Source: Herbaspirillum sp. SJZ106
GTDB taxonomy: Bacteria > Pseudomonadota > Gammaproteobacteria > Burkholderiales > Burkholderiaceae_D
Assembly (NCBI RefSeq): GCF_006715495.1
Contig: NZ_VFNI01000001.1
Span: 930,001-994,000, forward strand
Direction: 5' to 3'
Length of the DNA: 64,000 nt
Under the pieces are notes generated by a model. It made no database searches, was not told where the DNA came from, and was given only the letters and a program-made list of their open reading frames with translations. Below are positions 55,429-64,000 of the stretch, in pieces. A program made the position numbers and the translations under genes. Each line of letters opens with the position of its first letter. Position 1 is the stretch's first letter.

Positions 55429-56490
55429 TTAAAGGACGAGCATCCCGACCAGGCCGCTGGCCACGCCGACCAGCATGGTCAGCAGCGCCACCGTCACCAA
55501 TACCTTGGGCGTGAACGACTTGCGCAGCATCAGCAGCGAAGGCAGGCTGATGCTGGGCAGCGTCAGCAGCAGCGCCACCGCCGGGCCGACGCCCAGGCCC
55601 AGCGCCAGCATCGATTGCACGATGGGAATCTCGGCCGCGGTAGGGATCACGAACAGCGTGCCGATCACCGCCAGCGCGACAATCCACAGCAGGCTGTTGC
55701 CCATCGCCGCGTCCACCTGCGGAAACAGCCAGACGCGCGCCGCGCCCAGCGCCAGCACGGCGACGATGTAGACCGGCACGGTGCTCCAGAACAGCTGCCA
55801 CAGCTTTTGCGCCCAGCGCGCCAGGAAGCCGCGCGGTTCGGATGCATCTGCCTGCGCTACCGCTTCCAGCGCTGCCTGCGGCAACGCTTCCGGTTGCGAA
55901 ATGCGTTGCGCGACCAGCGATACCCCCACCACCAGCAGCAGCCCAGCGACCAGCCGCAGCGCGGCGAAATCCCAGCCCAGCACGAAGCCCATGAACACCA
56001 GCGTGGCCGGATTCAACACCGGGTTGGCGATCCAGAACGCCAGCGCGGCGCCCACCGACACTTGCTGGCGGCGCATGCCGGCCACCACCGGCGCGGCGCA
56101 GCAGCTGCACATCATGCCCGGTAGCGCGAACAGGCCGCCGCGCAGAACCGAGCCCAGGCCGGCGCGGCCGAACATGCGCAACAGCCAGTCGCGCGGAACC
56201 AGCACCTGCACCAGCGACCCCAGCAGCACGCCCAGCACGGCCGCCTTCCAGATCGCCAGGAAATACACGCCGGCATATTCCAGCGCCGCCGCCCATGGCG
56301 ACGCCGGCGCATTGGCCAGGATGGAGCTGCCGATGCTGTGCTTGTCGGCGGCGATGAAGGACTTCAGGTAGTAAGGCGACCACTTGACGTAGTACAGGCC
56401 GACTGCTGCCACCAGCAGGAACAGGGCGGGTTTGAGCCAGGCGGAAGCGCCGCGCGCTGCGGGCGGCTGCAGGGAAGGAGAGCTGTTCAT
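55429..56490 (-). CDS. UPF0718/DUF318 permease (ArsP-related)
   Basis: Seen: about eight to ten hydrophobic spans, the family core GLFALPGMMCSCCAAPVVAG with clustered cysteines, NPVLNPATLVFMGFVLGW, and the second-half repeat PTAAEIPIVQSMLALGLGVG. 353 residues. The start at 56490 avoids a long N-terminal extension without domain signal. Known: members include ArsP, an exporter of trivalent organoarsenicals that uses a Cys pair. Inferred: metalloid or organometalloid transport. Convergent with selU, 14 bases apart, with no terminator visible between them. Confidence 0.85.
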   Translation of the reverse strand: MNSSPSLQPPAARGASAWLKPALFLLVAAVGLYYVKWSPYYLKSFIAADKHSIGSSILANAPASPWAAALEYAGVYFLAIWKAAVLGVLLGSLVQVLVPRDWLLRMFGRAGLGSVLRGGLFALPGMMCSCCAAPVVAGMRRQQVSVGAALAFWIANPVLNPATLVFMGFVLGWDFAALRLVAGLLLVVGVSLVAQRISQPEALPQAALEAVAQADASEPRGFLARWAQKLWQLFWSTVPVYIVAVLALGAARVWLFPQVDAAMGNSLLWIVALAVIGTLFVIPTAAEIPIVQSMLALGLGVGPAVALLLTLPSISLPSLLMLRKSFTPKVLVTVALLTMLVGVASGLVGMLVL

Positions 56491-56561
56491 GTCGTGTTGC
56501 GGTTTGGCGGATATAAGAATGCGCGCATGATACCAGCCCGGCGTGCGGCTGGCGGCGGCGC

Positions 56562-56727
56562 ATCCAGGAGTTCGAGGCGCAGTTCGGCATGGCGCTGACC
56601 GACGCCGGGCGCGCATGCAGGATGACGCTACCGCTTTCCGCCAGGGCGTGCTCGCGGTGAACCTGCTGGGCACCTTCGGTTTCCTGATCCCGGTGATGAT
56701 GAGCCTGATTATTGCCTGCCGGGGTAT
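56562..56727 (+). pseudogene. Possible frameshifted remnant of a membrane protein gene
   Basis: Seen: one frame gives IQEFEAQFGMALTDAG (from 56562), and after a frame change near 56612 another gives ARMQDDATAFRQGVLAVNLL followed by a hydrophobic span. Neither piece has a ribosome site of its own. If joined, they read as one plausible short protein with a single C-terminal span. No family recognised; it may be chance. Confidence 0.3.
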
Positions 56728-57187
56728 CGCGCAGTGCGCATGTCTCCAACTGGAGATGCGGATGGCCATGTATAGATCTTGTCATACAACTTCGGAGGCA
56801 TACCTGGCCAAGCGTTGTTTTACGGATGGCTACGCGGTTTGCCACGCATGCATCCTGGTGCTTCAATGCCCTTGGGGAAAGGCTGGGGTGGAACGCTGCA
56901 GAGCCTTTCCAGCAAGCGAATCGGGCCATTCGATCATTTTTCGAGGGTGTCCCCACAAGCCTATTGCCAAAGCATGGACTCCTGATATACTCGCTCCAAT
57001 TGTTGTACGATGTCTTATAACAATTAATATTCCTTCATTAAAACAAAACGCTAAAGAGAGACGCCCGCCCATCCTCGTCCGTTTTCCCAGTCATGGTTGC
57101 CCGGCATGATCCGGCGCCGCATGCATGGGACAGCCGCGGAGCCTTGGCAGCGAATCCTTGAAGGCGAGACGAGATCTGGAGAAAAAA
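56728..57187. other. AT-rich promoter region of the galactarate operon
   Basis: 460 bases, lower in GC than the rest of the window. Contains TTGTCATACAA at 56779-56789 and a loose palindrome ATTGTTGTACG ... TTATAACAAT at 56999-57024. Both fit the TTGT-N3-ACAA pattern of FadR-type GntR regulators, which commonly control aldarate genes. TTGTAC and TAATAT at 57004-57031 could be a promoter. No credible gene. Confidence 0.45.
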
Positions 57188-58531
57188 GTGGCGCAAAGCA
57201 ATATCACGGCGGCTGCCGCGGGAGCGGTCAAGGCCAGCCATGTCCGTTATCTGATTCTGTTCATGCTGTTCATCGTGACCACGGTCAACTATGCCGACCG
57301 CGCCACGTTGTCGATCGCCGGTTCGGCGATGAAGACCGAGCTGAGCCTGGACCCGGTGACCATGGGCTACATCTTTTCAGCCTTCAGCTGGGCTTACGTG
57401 CTGGCGCAATTGCCGGGCGGGTGGCTGCTGGACCGTTTCGGTTCCAAGAAGATCTACATGTGGAGCATCGCCCTGTGGTCGGTCTTCACCATCCTGCAGG
57501 CGGGGGTGACCTGGATGGGCACGGCCGCGGCCGTGGTGTCGCTGTTCCTGCTGCGCTTCATGGTGGGGCTGGCGGAGTCGCCGTCGTTCCCGGCCAACGG
57601 CCGCATCGTCGCCGCCTGGTTTCCGACCAATGAGCGCGGCACCGCTTCGGCCATCTTCAATTCCGCGCAGTATTTCGCGGCGGTGCTGTTTACGCCGCTG
57701 ATGGCGTGGATCGTCCATGCGTTCAGCTGGCACCATGTGTTTACCGTGATGGGCATTTTCGGCCTGGTGCTGGCGGGGATCTGGAGCAGGATCATCTACA
57801 GCCCCAAGGACCATCCGATGATCAACCAGGCCGAGCTCGCGCATATCGAGCAGGGCGGCGGCCTGGTCGACATGGATAACCGGAAGGTGGCGGCGCCCTC
57901 GACCAAAGGCCGTGGGTACATCAAGCAACTGCTGTCGAACCGCATGCTGCTGGGCGTATATATCGGACAGTATTGCATCAACGTGATCACCTATTTCTTC
58001 CTGACCTGGTTCCCGGTGTACCTGGTGCAGGAACGCGGCATGTCGATCCTCAAGGCCGGTTTCGTGGCATCGATCCCGGCGGTGTGCGGTTTCATTGGCG
58101 GCGTGGTCGGCGGCCTCATCTCGGACCGCCTGATCAAGCGCGGCTTCTCGGTGACCTGGGCGCGCAAGATTCCCATCGTCGGCGGCATGCTGCTGTCGAT
58201 GACCATGATCCTGTGCAACTACGTGGATGCGCAGTGGATGGTGGTGGGCATCATGGCGCTGGCCTTCTTCGGCAAGGGCGTGGGCGCGCTGGGCTGGGCC
58301 GTGGTGGCCGACACCGCGCCCAAGCAGATCGTCGGCCTGTCGGGCGGCCTGTTCAACATGTTCGGCAACGTGGCCGGCATCACCACCCCGATCGTGATCG
58401 GCTACATCGTCAAGGAAACCGGTTCCTTTGCCGGCGCGCTGGTGTTTGTCGGCGTCAATGCCCTGATCACCGTGATCAGCTACCTTGTCATCGTCAAGGA
58501 AATCAAGCGCGTTGAACTGAAAGACGCCTGA
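57188..58531 (+). CDS. Galactarate/glucarate MFS transporter (GudP/GarP-like)
   Basis: Anion:cation symporter family. Seen: [20 protein letters not shown], the hallmark of the GudP/GarP branch, [40 protein letters not shown] and [20 protein letters not shown]. 447 residues from a GTG at 57188, with GGAG upstream; upstream in-frame codons give no domain. Directly precedes a galactarate dehydratase gene, which fixes the substrate class as aldarates. Terminator follows. Confidence 0.92.
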   Translation: MAQSNITAAAAGAVKASHVRYLILFMLFIVTTVNYADRATLSIAGSAMKTELSLDPVTMGYIFSAFSWAYVLAQLPGGWLLDRFGSKKIYMWSIALWSVFTILQAGVTWMGTAAAVVSLFLLRFMVGLAESPSFPANGRIVAAWFPTNERGTASAIFNSAQYFAAVLFTPLMAWIVHAFSWHHVFTVMGIFGLVLAGIWSRIIYSPKDHPMINQAELAHIEQGGGLVDMDNRKVAAPSTKGRGYIKQLLSNRMLLGVYIGQYCINVITYFFLTWFPVYLVQERGMSILKAGFVASIPAVCGFIGGVVGGLISDRLIKRGFSVTWARKIPIVGGMLLSMTMILCNYVDAQWMVVGIMALAFFGKGVGALGWAVVADTAPKQIVGLSGGLFNMFGNVAGITTPIVIGYIVKETGSFAGALVFVGVNALITVISYLVIVKEIKRVELKDA

Positions 58532-58542
58532 TCCGCAATATC

Positions 58543-58573
58543 GGCGGCCCCTGCAAAGCCGGGCCGCCTTTTT
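58543..58573 (+). terminator. Intrinsic terminator between transporter and garD
   Basis: Stem GGCGGCCC / GGGCCGCC with a ten-base loop and five T. Only 20 bases before the garD start, so it may attenuate rather than fully end transcription. Confidence 0.8.
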
Positions 58574-58592
58574 CGTTTTAATGGAAAACAGC

Positions 58593-60158
58593 ATGAGCAC
58601 CGATACCATCGCCAGCGCCGCCGCCAGCCCGCGTTACATCATGATGAACGACACCGACAACGTCGCCATCGTCGTCAACGACGGCGGCTTGCCGGCCGGC
58701 ACCGTGTTCCCCGACGGCCTGACCCTGGTCGATCGCGTGCCGCAAGGCCACAAGATCGCGCTGCGCGACTTGAAGCAGGGCGAGCCCATTGTGCGCTACG
58801 ACGTGGCCATCGGCTACGCCGTGCGCGACATCCCCAAAGGCAGCTGGATCGAGGAATCGCTGGTGCGCATGCCGCCGGCGCGCGAGCTGGACAACCTGCC
58901 CATCGCCACCAGAAAGCCGGCGCCGCAGCCGCCGCTGGAAGGCTATACCTTCGAGGGCTACCGCAACGCCGACGGTTCGGTCGGCACGCGCAACCTGCTG
59001 GCCATCACCACCACCGTCCAGTGCGTGGCCGGCGTGGTCGAGCATGCGGTCAAGCGCATCCGCGCCGAACTGCTGCCCAAGTATCCGAACGTGGAAGACG
59101 TGGTGGCGCTGGAGCATACCTACGGCTGCGGCGTGGCCATCGACGCGCCCAATGCCGGCATTCCGATCCGCACGCTGCGCAACATCAGCCTCAACCCCAA
59201 CTTCGGCGGCCAGGCCATGGTGGTCAGCCTCGGTTGCGAAAAGCTGCAGCCCAACCGCCTGCTGCCGGAAAACATGATCCCGATCCACAAGGAAGGCGAA
59301 CCCTACGTGGTCTGCCTGCAGGATGCGGAACACGTCGGCTTCCACTCCATGATCGATTCCATCATGCGCATGGCCGAGGCGCGCCTGGCCGAGCTGGACA
59401 AGCGCCGCCGCGAAACCTGTCCGGCCTCCGACCTGGTGGTCGGCGTGCAGTGCGGCGGCAGCGATGCCTTCTCCGGCGTGACTGCCAACCCGGCCGTGGG
59501 TTTCGCCACCGACCTGCTGGTGCGCGCCGGCGCCGCGGTGATGTTCTCGGAAGTGACCGAAGTGCGCGACGGCATCGACCAGCTGACCTCGCGCGCCGTC
59601 AACGAGGAAGTGGCGCAGGCCATGATCCGCGAGATGGACTGGTACGACAATTACCTGAAGCAAGGCGGCGTCGACCGCAGCGCCAACACCACGCCCGGCA
59701 ACAAGAAGGGCGGCCTGGCCAACATCGTCGAGAAGGCCATGGGTTCGATCGTCAAGTCCGGCAGCAGCCCGATCTCGGGCGTGCTGGCGCCGGGCGACAA
59801 GTTGCGCCAGAAGGGCCTGATCTACGCCGCCACGCCGGCCTCGGACTTCATCTGCGGCACGCTGCAGCTGGCCGCCGGCATGAACCTGCACATCTTCACT
59901 ACCGGCCGCGGCACGCCTTACGGCCTGGCCGCGGTGCCGGTGATCAAGGTCGCCACCCGCAACGACCTGGCGCGCCGCTGGCATGACCTGATGGATGTCA
60001 ATGCCGGCCGCATCGCCAGCGGCGAGGCCAGCATCGAAGACGTCGGCTGGGAGCTGTTCCAGCTGATGCTGGACGTGGCCAGCGGCAAGAAGACCTGGGC
60101 CGAGCAATGGAAGCTGCACAATGCGCTGACCCTGTTCAATCCGGCGCCGGTGACTTGA
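58593..60158 (+). CDS. garD: Galactarate dehydratase
   Basis: UxaA/SAF family enzyme removing water from galactarate (meso-galactarate) to 5-keto-4-deoxy-D-glucarate. Seen: an N-terminal SAF domain, [66 protein letters not shown] and the C-terminal [20 protein letters not shown]. About 521 residues, normal. The ATG at 58593 is preferred because GGAAAA lies just before it; ATG at 58581 is the alternative. Central enzyme of the aldarate cluster. Confidence 0.93.
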   Translation: MSTDTIASAAASPRYIMMNDTDNVAIVVNDGGLPAGTVFPDGLTLVDRVPQGHKIALRDLKQGEPIVRYDVAIGYAVRDIPKGSWIEESLVRMPPARELDNLPIATRKPAPQPPLEGYTFEGYRNADGSVGTRNLLAITTTVQCVAGVVEHAVKRIRAELLPKYPNVEDVVALEHTYGCGVAIDAPNAGIPIRTLRNISLNPNFGGQAMVVSLGCEKLQPNRLLPENMIPIHKEGEPYVVCLQDAEHVGFHSMIDSIMRMAEARLAELDKRRRETCPASDLVVGVQCGGSDAFSGVTANPAVGFATDLLVRAGAAVMFSEVTEVRDGIDQLTSRAVNEEVAQAMIREMDWYDNYLKQGGVDRSANTTPGNKKGGLANIVEKAMGSIVKSGSSPISGVLAPGDKLRQKGLIYAATPASDFICGTLQLAAGMNLHIFTTGRGTPYGLAAVPVIKVATRNDLARRWHDLMDVNAGRIASGEASIEDVGWELFQLMLDVASGKKTWAEQWKLHNALTLFNPAPVT

Positions 60159-60171
60159 TGTGCCAGAAAAG

Positions 60172-60196
60172 GGATCCGCTTGCGGATCCTTTTTTA
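60172..60196 (+). terminator. Intrinsic terminator after garD
   Basis: Stem GGATCCGC / GCGGATCC with a two-base loop and six T. Confidence 0.9.
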
Positions 60197-60297
60197 TTAT
60201 CCGTTCCAGCAGCAGAGAAGAAAGCAGCAAGCCATGCGCGGCCATTGCGCGCAGAGGTTTGCGTACGCCAACAACAAGCATCCTTGAAGGAGACGCC

Positions 60298-61410
60298 ATG
60301 TCCAAGCACGCCTCATCCACATCCAGCACATCCCGCCGCCTTGCCGCCGCCCTTGCGGCGTCGGCCCTGACGCTGGCGGCCGCCCAGGCCGGCGCGGCAA
60401 CCATCGCCTACGTTGCCAACGCCGACAGCCAGGACATCTACGTGCTGCAGCTCAACGCCGACGGCAGCCTCAACCTGGTCGACAAGGTCGCCACTGGCAG
60501 CACCGTGATGCCGCTGGCGATCAGCCCGAACCATCGCTTCCTGTACGCTTCGTTGCGCGGGCAGCCGTATTCGGTGACCAGCTATGCGATCGACCAGGCC
60601 AGCGGCAAGCTCAAGGCGCTGGCCACGGCGCCGCTGGCCGACAACATGGCCAATATCGCCACCGACAGGAGCGGCAAGTTCCTGTTCGCGGCTTCGTACA
60701 CCGGCCACAAGATCTCGGTCAACGCCATCGGCGCCGATGGCGCGGTGCAGGCGCCGGCGCTGGCGGTGATCCCGACCGGCAAGAATGCGCATTCGGCCCA
60801 GGTCGATCCCGACAACCGGTTCCTGTTCGCCTCCAATCTCGGCAGCGATGTGATCCTGCAGTTCCGCTTCGATGCCGCCACCGGCAAGGTGGCGCCGAAC
60901 GACCCGCCAGCGGTGGCCACCAAAGCTGGCGCCGGCCCGCGCCATTTCGTGTTCGCCAACGACAAGCGTTTCGTCTATTCCACCAACGAGCTGGACGGCA
61001 CCGTCAACACTTACGCCTACGATGCCAAGGCCGGCACGCTCAAGCTGGCGGCGACCGACTCGGCCTTGCCCGACGGTTTCAAGAGCAGCGAGCAACTGGC
61101 CACGGCCGACCTCCACCTCACGCCCGACGGCCGTTTCCTCTACGCCAGCGAACGCACCTCCAGCACGCTGACCAGCTATGGCGTCGATGCCGCCAGCGGC
61201 AAACTGACGCGCCTGGCCAACCTCCCGACCGAAACCCAGCCGCGCGGTTTCAACATCGACCCGCAAGGGCGCTTCCTGCTGGCGGTGGGGCAGAAGTCCA
61301 ACGCGCTGACCAGCTACGCCATCGACCGCGCCAGCGGCGCGCTGACGCCCTTGTTCCGCTATACGCTGGGGCGCAATCCGAACTGGGTCGAAATCATCGA
61401 CCTGCCCTGA
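60298..61410 (+). CDS. Exported lactonase-family beta-propeller protein
   Basis: Seen: a signal peptide (residues 1 to about 34, ending AAQAGAATIA), then a seven-bladed propeller with repeated strands of the Pgl type (AISPNHRFLYASLRG, SGKFLFAASYTGH, DPDNRFLFASNLGSD, TPDGRFLYASERTSS). 370 residues, AAGGAG before the ATG. Known: cytosolic relatives are 6-phosphogluconolactonases (YbhE type). A secreted one beside garD suggests it opens aldaric or aldonic lactones in the periplasm before uptake; this is inference. Confidence 0.85.
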   Translation: MSKHASSTSSTSRRLAAALAASALTLAAAQAGAATIAYVANADSQDIYVLQLNADGSLNLVDKVATGSTVMPLAISPNHRFLYASLRGQPYSVTSYAIDQASGKLKALATAPLADNMANIATDRSGKFLFAASYTGHKISVNAIGADGAVQAPALAVIPTGKNAHSAQVDPDNRFLFASNLGSDVILQFRFDAATGKVAPNDPPAVATKAGAGPRHFVFANDKRFVYSTNELDGTVNTYAYDAKAGTLKLAATDSALPDGFKSSEQLATADLHLTPDGRFLYASERTSSTLTSYGVDAASGKLTRLANLPTETQPRGFNIDPQGRFLLAVGQKSNALTSYAIDRASGALTPLFRYTLGRNPNWVEIIDLP

Positions 61411-61661
61411 GCCATCCTCCGGTTGCGGTTGCAACTCTTTGCGGGCTATCTGCATGCGCTTTGATCCAGGACAGGTCGGGGCGCGAATCCGCATTGCAAA
61501 ATCGATGCGGGGGACGTTCGCCCGCGGCATAACGCGCCTAATGGGGAAACAAGGGCGTTTTCACCAGTTGACCGTGATATTGGGGGACGGGGGCTTGCGA
61601 TATCTTCTGCTGCCAGGTCCTTGATCAATCTTGTTGCCAAAAAATTAAGTGGAGAGTGGGA

Positions 61662-63431
61662 ATGCGGAATGTAACGGTTCGCTTCAGCCTGATGGGCGCG
61701 CTGGCGTTGTTTTCATGCATGATCGTGGTGGGCGCCGGCGTCGGCATCTTTGCCTTGGGCCGGGCCAACCAGGCGACCGAGTTCGTGCATCTGATTGCCG
61801 AGCGCACCTTGCTCGTCAACGATGCCTATAAGGACACCACGCGCACGCGTTCGGCGTTGACGCGCGCCTACGCCAACCTGAAGGAAAAGAACGAGGCCAG
61901 CGTCAGGGAGTCGGCTTTCAAGAGTGCGCAGGCCACGTATGAACGCGGCTTAAAAACCATGGATGACTTTGCCAGGTTGCCTGACCTGCCGGGCCAGGAT
62001 CCGGCGCTCAAGGCGGAACTGATCGACTCGGCCAAGACCTTGTCGGATCTGTTGAAGAAAGCCGGCGACTTGCTCAGGGCGGACGACGCCGCCGGCTATT
62101 TCGAACTCAACGACAAGCAGATCAATCCGGGCGGCGGCCGCTTCTCGGCGGCGCTGGAGAAGTACCAGGCGCTGGCGATGCAATTGAACGACCAGACCGC
62201 CGACCAGCGCGACAAGGAATACAAGCTGGTGCTGTGGCTGGTGGCGGTGGGCCTGGCCGGCGCGCTGGCGCTGGTGCTGGCGGTGCATTTCATGTTGCGC
62301 AACATCGTGCTCACGCCGCTCAATCGCGCAGTGCACCTGCTCGACCAGGTTGCCAACGGCGACCTCACCGCCAGGGTGGATGTCCATAGCAGCAATGAAA
62401 TCGGCCGCCTGTTCTCGGCGATCCGCAGCATGCAGCAAAGCCTGCTCAATACCGTCTCGCGCGTGCGCAGCAGTTCGGAGAGCATCGATACCAGCGCCAG
62501 GGAAATCGCGGCCGGCAATCTGGATTTGTCTTCGCGCACCGAACAGCAGGCCAGCTCGCTGGAAGAAACTGCCGCATCGATGGAGCAACTCACCGGCACC
62601 GTGCGCCAGAATGCCGAGAACGCCATGCAGGCCAACCAGATGGCGCATTCGGCTTCGACCACCGCCAGCCGCGGCGGCGAAGTGGTGGCGCAGGTGGTCG
62701 ATACCATGCAGGCCATCAATGCATCTTCGCGCAAGATCGTCGACATCATCAGCGTGATCGACGGCATCGCATTCCAGACCAATATCCTGGCGTTGAACGC
62801 GGCGGTGGAAGCGGCCCGCGCCGGTGAACAGGGGCGCGGCTTCGCGGTGGTGGCCTCGGAAGTGCGTTCGCTGGCGCAGCGCTCGGCAGCGGCGGCCAAG
62901 GAGATCAAGACCCTGATCGACAATTCGGTGTCCAAGGTGGACGCCGGCAGCCAACTGGTGGAGCAGGCCGGCATGACCATGAGCGATGTGGTCGACAGCG
63001 TGCGGCGCGTGACCGACATCGTCGGCGAGATCGCCGAGGCCAGCCGTGAGCAAAGTACCGGCATCGAGCAGGTCAACCAGGCCATTGCGCAGATGGACGA
63101 GGTGACCCAGCAGAATGCCGCGCTGGTGGAGCAGGCCGCCGCCGCCGCGCAATCGCTGCAGTCGCAGGCGACCAACCTGGTGGGGGCGGTGAGCATCTTC
63201 AAGATCGATGCCAACCACCAGGCCGTGCCGGTGCGCCCGGCGCCTGCGGCCAAGGTCGCAGCCAAGAGCGTCCCGGCGGCGGCGCCAGCAGCAACGCCGG
63301 CTGCGCCATCGGCCCCGGCGCCAGGAAAAGCGGCGCCGACCAGCGCCCCCAAGCTGTCCGGGGCCGCACCGCAGCCGGCAGGCGGCAGCAGCCGCGCCAG
63401 GGACGATAGCCAGGATTGGGAAGAGTTCTGA
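61662..63431 (+). CDS. Methyl-accepting chemotaxis protein (Tar-type sensor)
   Basis: Seen: TM1 (MGALALFSCMIVVGAGVGIF), a periplasmic four-helix domain of TarH type with TRTRSALTRAYANL near the start, TM2 (VLWLVAVGLAGALALVLAVH), HAMP, and the signalling hairpin with [18 protein letters not shown]. 589 residues. Ala/Pro linker leads to the pentapeptide DWEEF, the CheR/CheB tether. ATG at 61662 with GGAGAG upstream. Ligand unknown; the neighbouring aldarate genes raise the idea of a sugar-acid sensor, without direct evidence. Confidence 0.94.
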   Translation: MRNVTVRFSLMGALALFSCMIVVGAGVGIFALGRANQATEFVHLIAERTLLVNDAYKDTTRTRSALTRAYANLKEKNEASVRESAFKSAQATYERGLKTMDDFARLPDLPGQDPALKAELIDSAKTLSDLLKKAGDLLRADDAAGYFELNDKQINPGGGRFSAALEKYQALAMQLNDQTADQRDKEYKLVLWLVAVGLAGALALVLAVHFMLRNIVLTPLNRAVHLLDQVANGDLTARVDVHSSNEIGRLFSAIRSMQQSLLNTVSRVRSSSESIDTSAREIAAGNLDLSSRTEQQASSLEETAASMEQLTGTVRQNAENAMQANQMAHSASTTASRGGEVVAQVVDTMQAINASSRKIVDIISVIDGIAFQTNILALNAAVEAARAGEQGRGFAVVASEVRSLAQRSAAAAKEIKTLIDNSVSKVDAGSQLVEQAGMTMSDVVDSVRRVTDIVGEIAEASREQSTGIEQVNQAIAQMDEVTQQNAALVEQAAAAAQSLQSQATNLVGAVSIFKIDANHQAVPVRPAPAAKVAAKSVPAAAPAATPAAPSAPAPGKAAPTSAPKLSGAAPQPAGGSSRARDDSQDWEEF

Positions 63432-63460
63432 TCCGGCCGGGATGGCGGGTATGCCCATAA

Positions 63461-63493
63461 AAAAACCTTCGTTGCGAGACGAAGGTTTTTTTG
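63461..63493. terminator. Bidirectional intrinsic terminator
   Basis: AAAAAACCTTCG / CGAAGGTTTTTTT around an eight-base loop. Serves the chemoreceptor gene and the convergent MFS gene. Confidence 0.9.
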
Positions 63494-63536
63494 TTTTGGC
63501 AAGCGGTAATCGGTTACCGCTTGCGCCGGCAATCGC

Positions 63537-64000
63537 TCAGGCCGTGAGTACCGCCGGGGCCGGCGTGGCGCGGTTGCGGATGACGACGATCACCACCAGC
63601 ATGCCCAGCGCGGCAATGCCGCCGGCCAGCAAAAAGGCCGCATGGTAGCCGCCGCCGTACTGGATGATGAATCCGGTCAGCGCCGGGCCGACGATGCCCG
63701 ACAGGTTCGCCAGCAAGTGCACGAAGCCGCCGGTGCCGCCCACCCGCGAGGGCGGCACGATTTCCTGGATCAGCACCCAGCAAGCCTGGGGCGCCATCAG
63801 CAAGAACAGGTTGGCCACTGCGATCAGGGCCACGGCCGCCGCCATCGAGGTGGTCTGGGTCGATAGCACCACGCACAGCGCGGCGATGCCCAGTGCCGCG
63901 ATCAGGACGCTCTTGCGGGCGAACAGGCCATTTTTGGTGCGGCGGAAGATGCGGTCCGAGATCACGCCGCCGAGGATCATGCCGATGGCGCCGCCCAGCC
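63537..64000 (-). CDS. MFS transporter, C-terminal part (runs off the window)
   Basis: Seen: the last 154 codons of a minus-strand gene that begins beyond 64000. GLGGAIGMILGGVISDRIFR is the middle-loop MFS motif, followed by four or five spans and the end segment IRNRATPAPAVLTA. The pattern fits the ACS or sugar-phosphate branch, but the half seen is not enough to assign a substrate. Confidence 0.8.
   Translation of the reverse strand, partial: LGGAIGMILGGVISDRIFRRTKNGLFARKSVLIAALGIAALCVVLSTQTTSMAAAVALIAVANLFLLMAPQACWVLIQEIVPPSRVGGTGGFVHLLANLSGIVGPALTGFIIQYGGGYHAAFLLAGGIAALGMLVVIVVIRNRATPAPAVLTA

Overview
The window is a 64 kb stretch of high-GC betaproteobacterial chromosome, most like Oxalobacteraceae (Herbaspirillum or a close relative). 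This rests on gene content: several chemoreceptors with a C-terminal WEEF pentapeptide, a NUDIX-aat-bpt-pyrD string, hemN beside fnr, acdS opposite an Lrp-type regulator, uvrB opposite an aromatic aminotransferase, and galactarate catabolism. The species call is inference. I see no phage, insertion sequence, plasmid gene or CRISPR array. The gene-poor stretches hold repeats instead.

Layout. 0-4.8 kb: end of an alpha/beta hydrolase gene, small lipoproteins, a 26-residue membrane peptide with its own terminator, a ChaC-like enzyme and a first chemoreceptor. 4.8-8.2 kb (minus): NUDIX hydrolase, aat, bpt and pyrD. 8.35 kb: initiator tRNA. 9-14.6 kb: acyltransferase, argE, an MFS exporter, the queuosine-precursor transporter yhhQ behind a preQ1-I riboswitch candidate, and an SMP-30 lactonase. 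14.7-19.4 kb: an oxygen-response block (hemN, fnr, fatty-acid desaturase, ompW) with two perfect FNR boxes and one degenerate site. 19.5-21.2 kb: acdS and acdR, divergent. 21.3-22.3 kb: pip. 22.3-23.0 kb: a large non-coding inverted repeat.

23.1-32.6 kb: a LysR regulator facing a five-gene peptide-type ABC importer followed by two M20 hydrolases, which reads as one import-and-cleave pathway. 32.8-33.5 kb: a DUF2026-like gene. 33.5-35.0 kb: 1.5 kb without genes but with three diverged 83-bp repeats, each carrying an inverted pair of DnaA-box-like 9-mers at exactly the same spacing, followed by a long hairpin and REP-like repeats. This is the most unusual part of the window.

35.0-41.6 kb: a divergent zinc locus. 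A ZrgA-like system (DUF2796, ATPase, FtsX-type permease, DUF3299) runs left and znuCBA, led by a tiny membrane ORF, runs right from a shared promoter region. 41.7-43.4 kb: ABM monooxygenase, LysR regulator and a DUF3563-like small protein. 43.9-48.0 kb: two more chemoreceptors (dCache and NIT types). 48.0-51.1 kb: a divergent uracil-DNA glycosylase-like protein and uvrB. 51.4-56.5 kb: aromatic aminotransferase, two identical tRNA-Asn genes, selD-selU and a UPF0718/ArsP-type permease. 57.2-61.4 kb: galactarate/glucarate uptake, dehydratase and an exported lactonase. 61.7-63.4 kb: a fourth chemoreceptor. 63.5 kb to the end: part of an MFS transporter.

Most genes are ordinary housekeeping and rhizosphere-lifestyle genes (ACC deaminase, aldarate catabolism, chemotaxis). 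The regulatory DNA is unusually readable: riboswitch, FNR boxes, inverted-repeat arrays and many intrinsic terminators.
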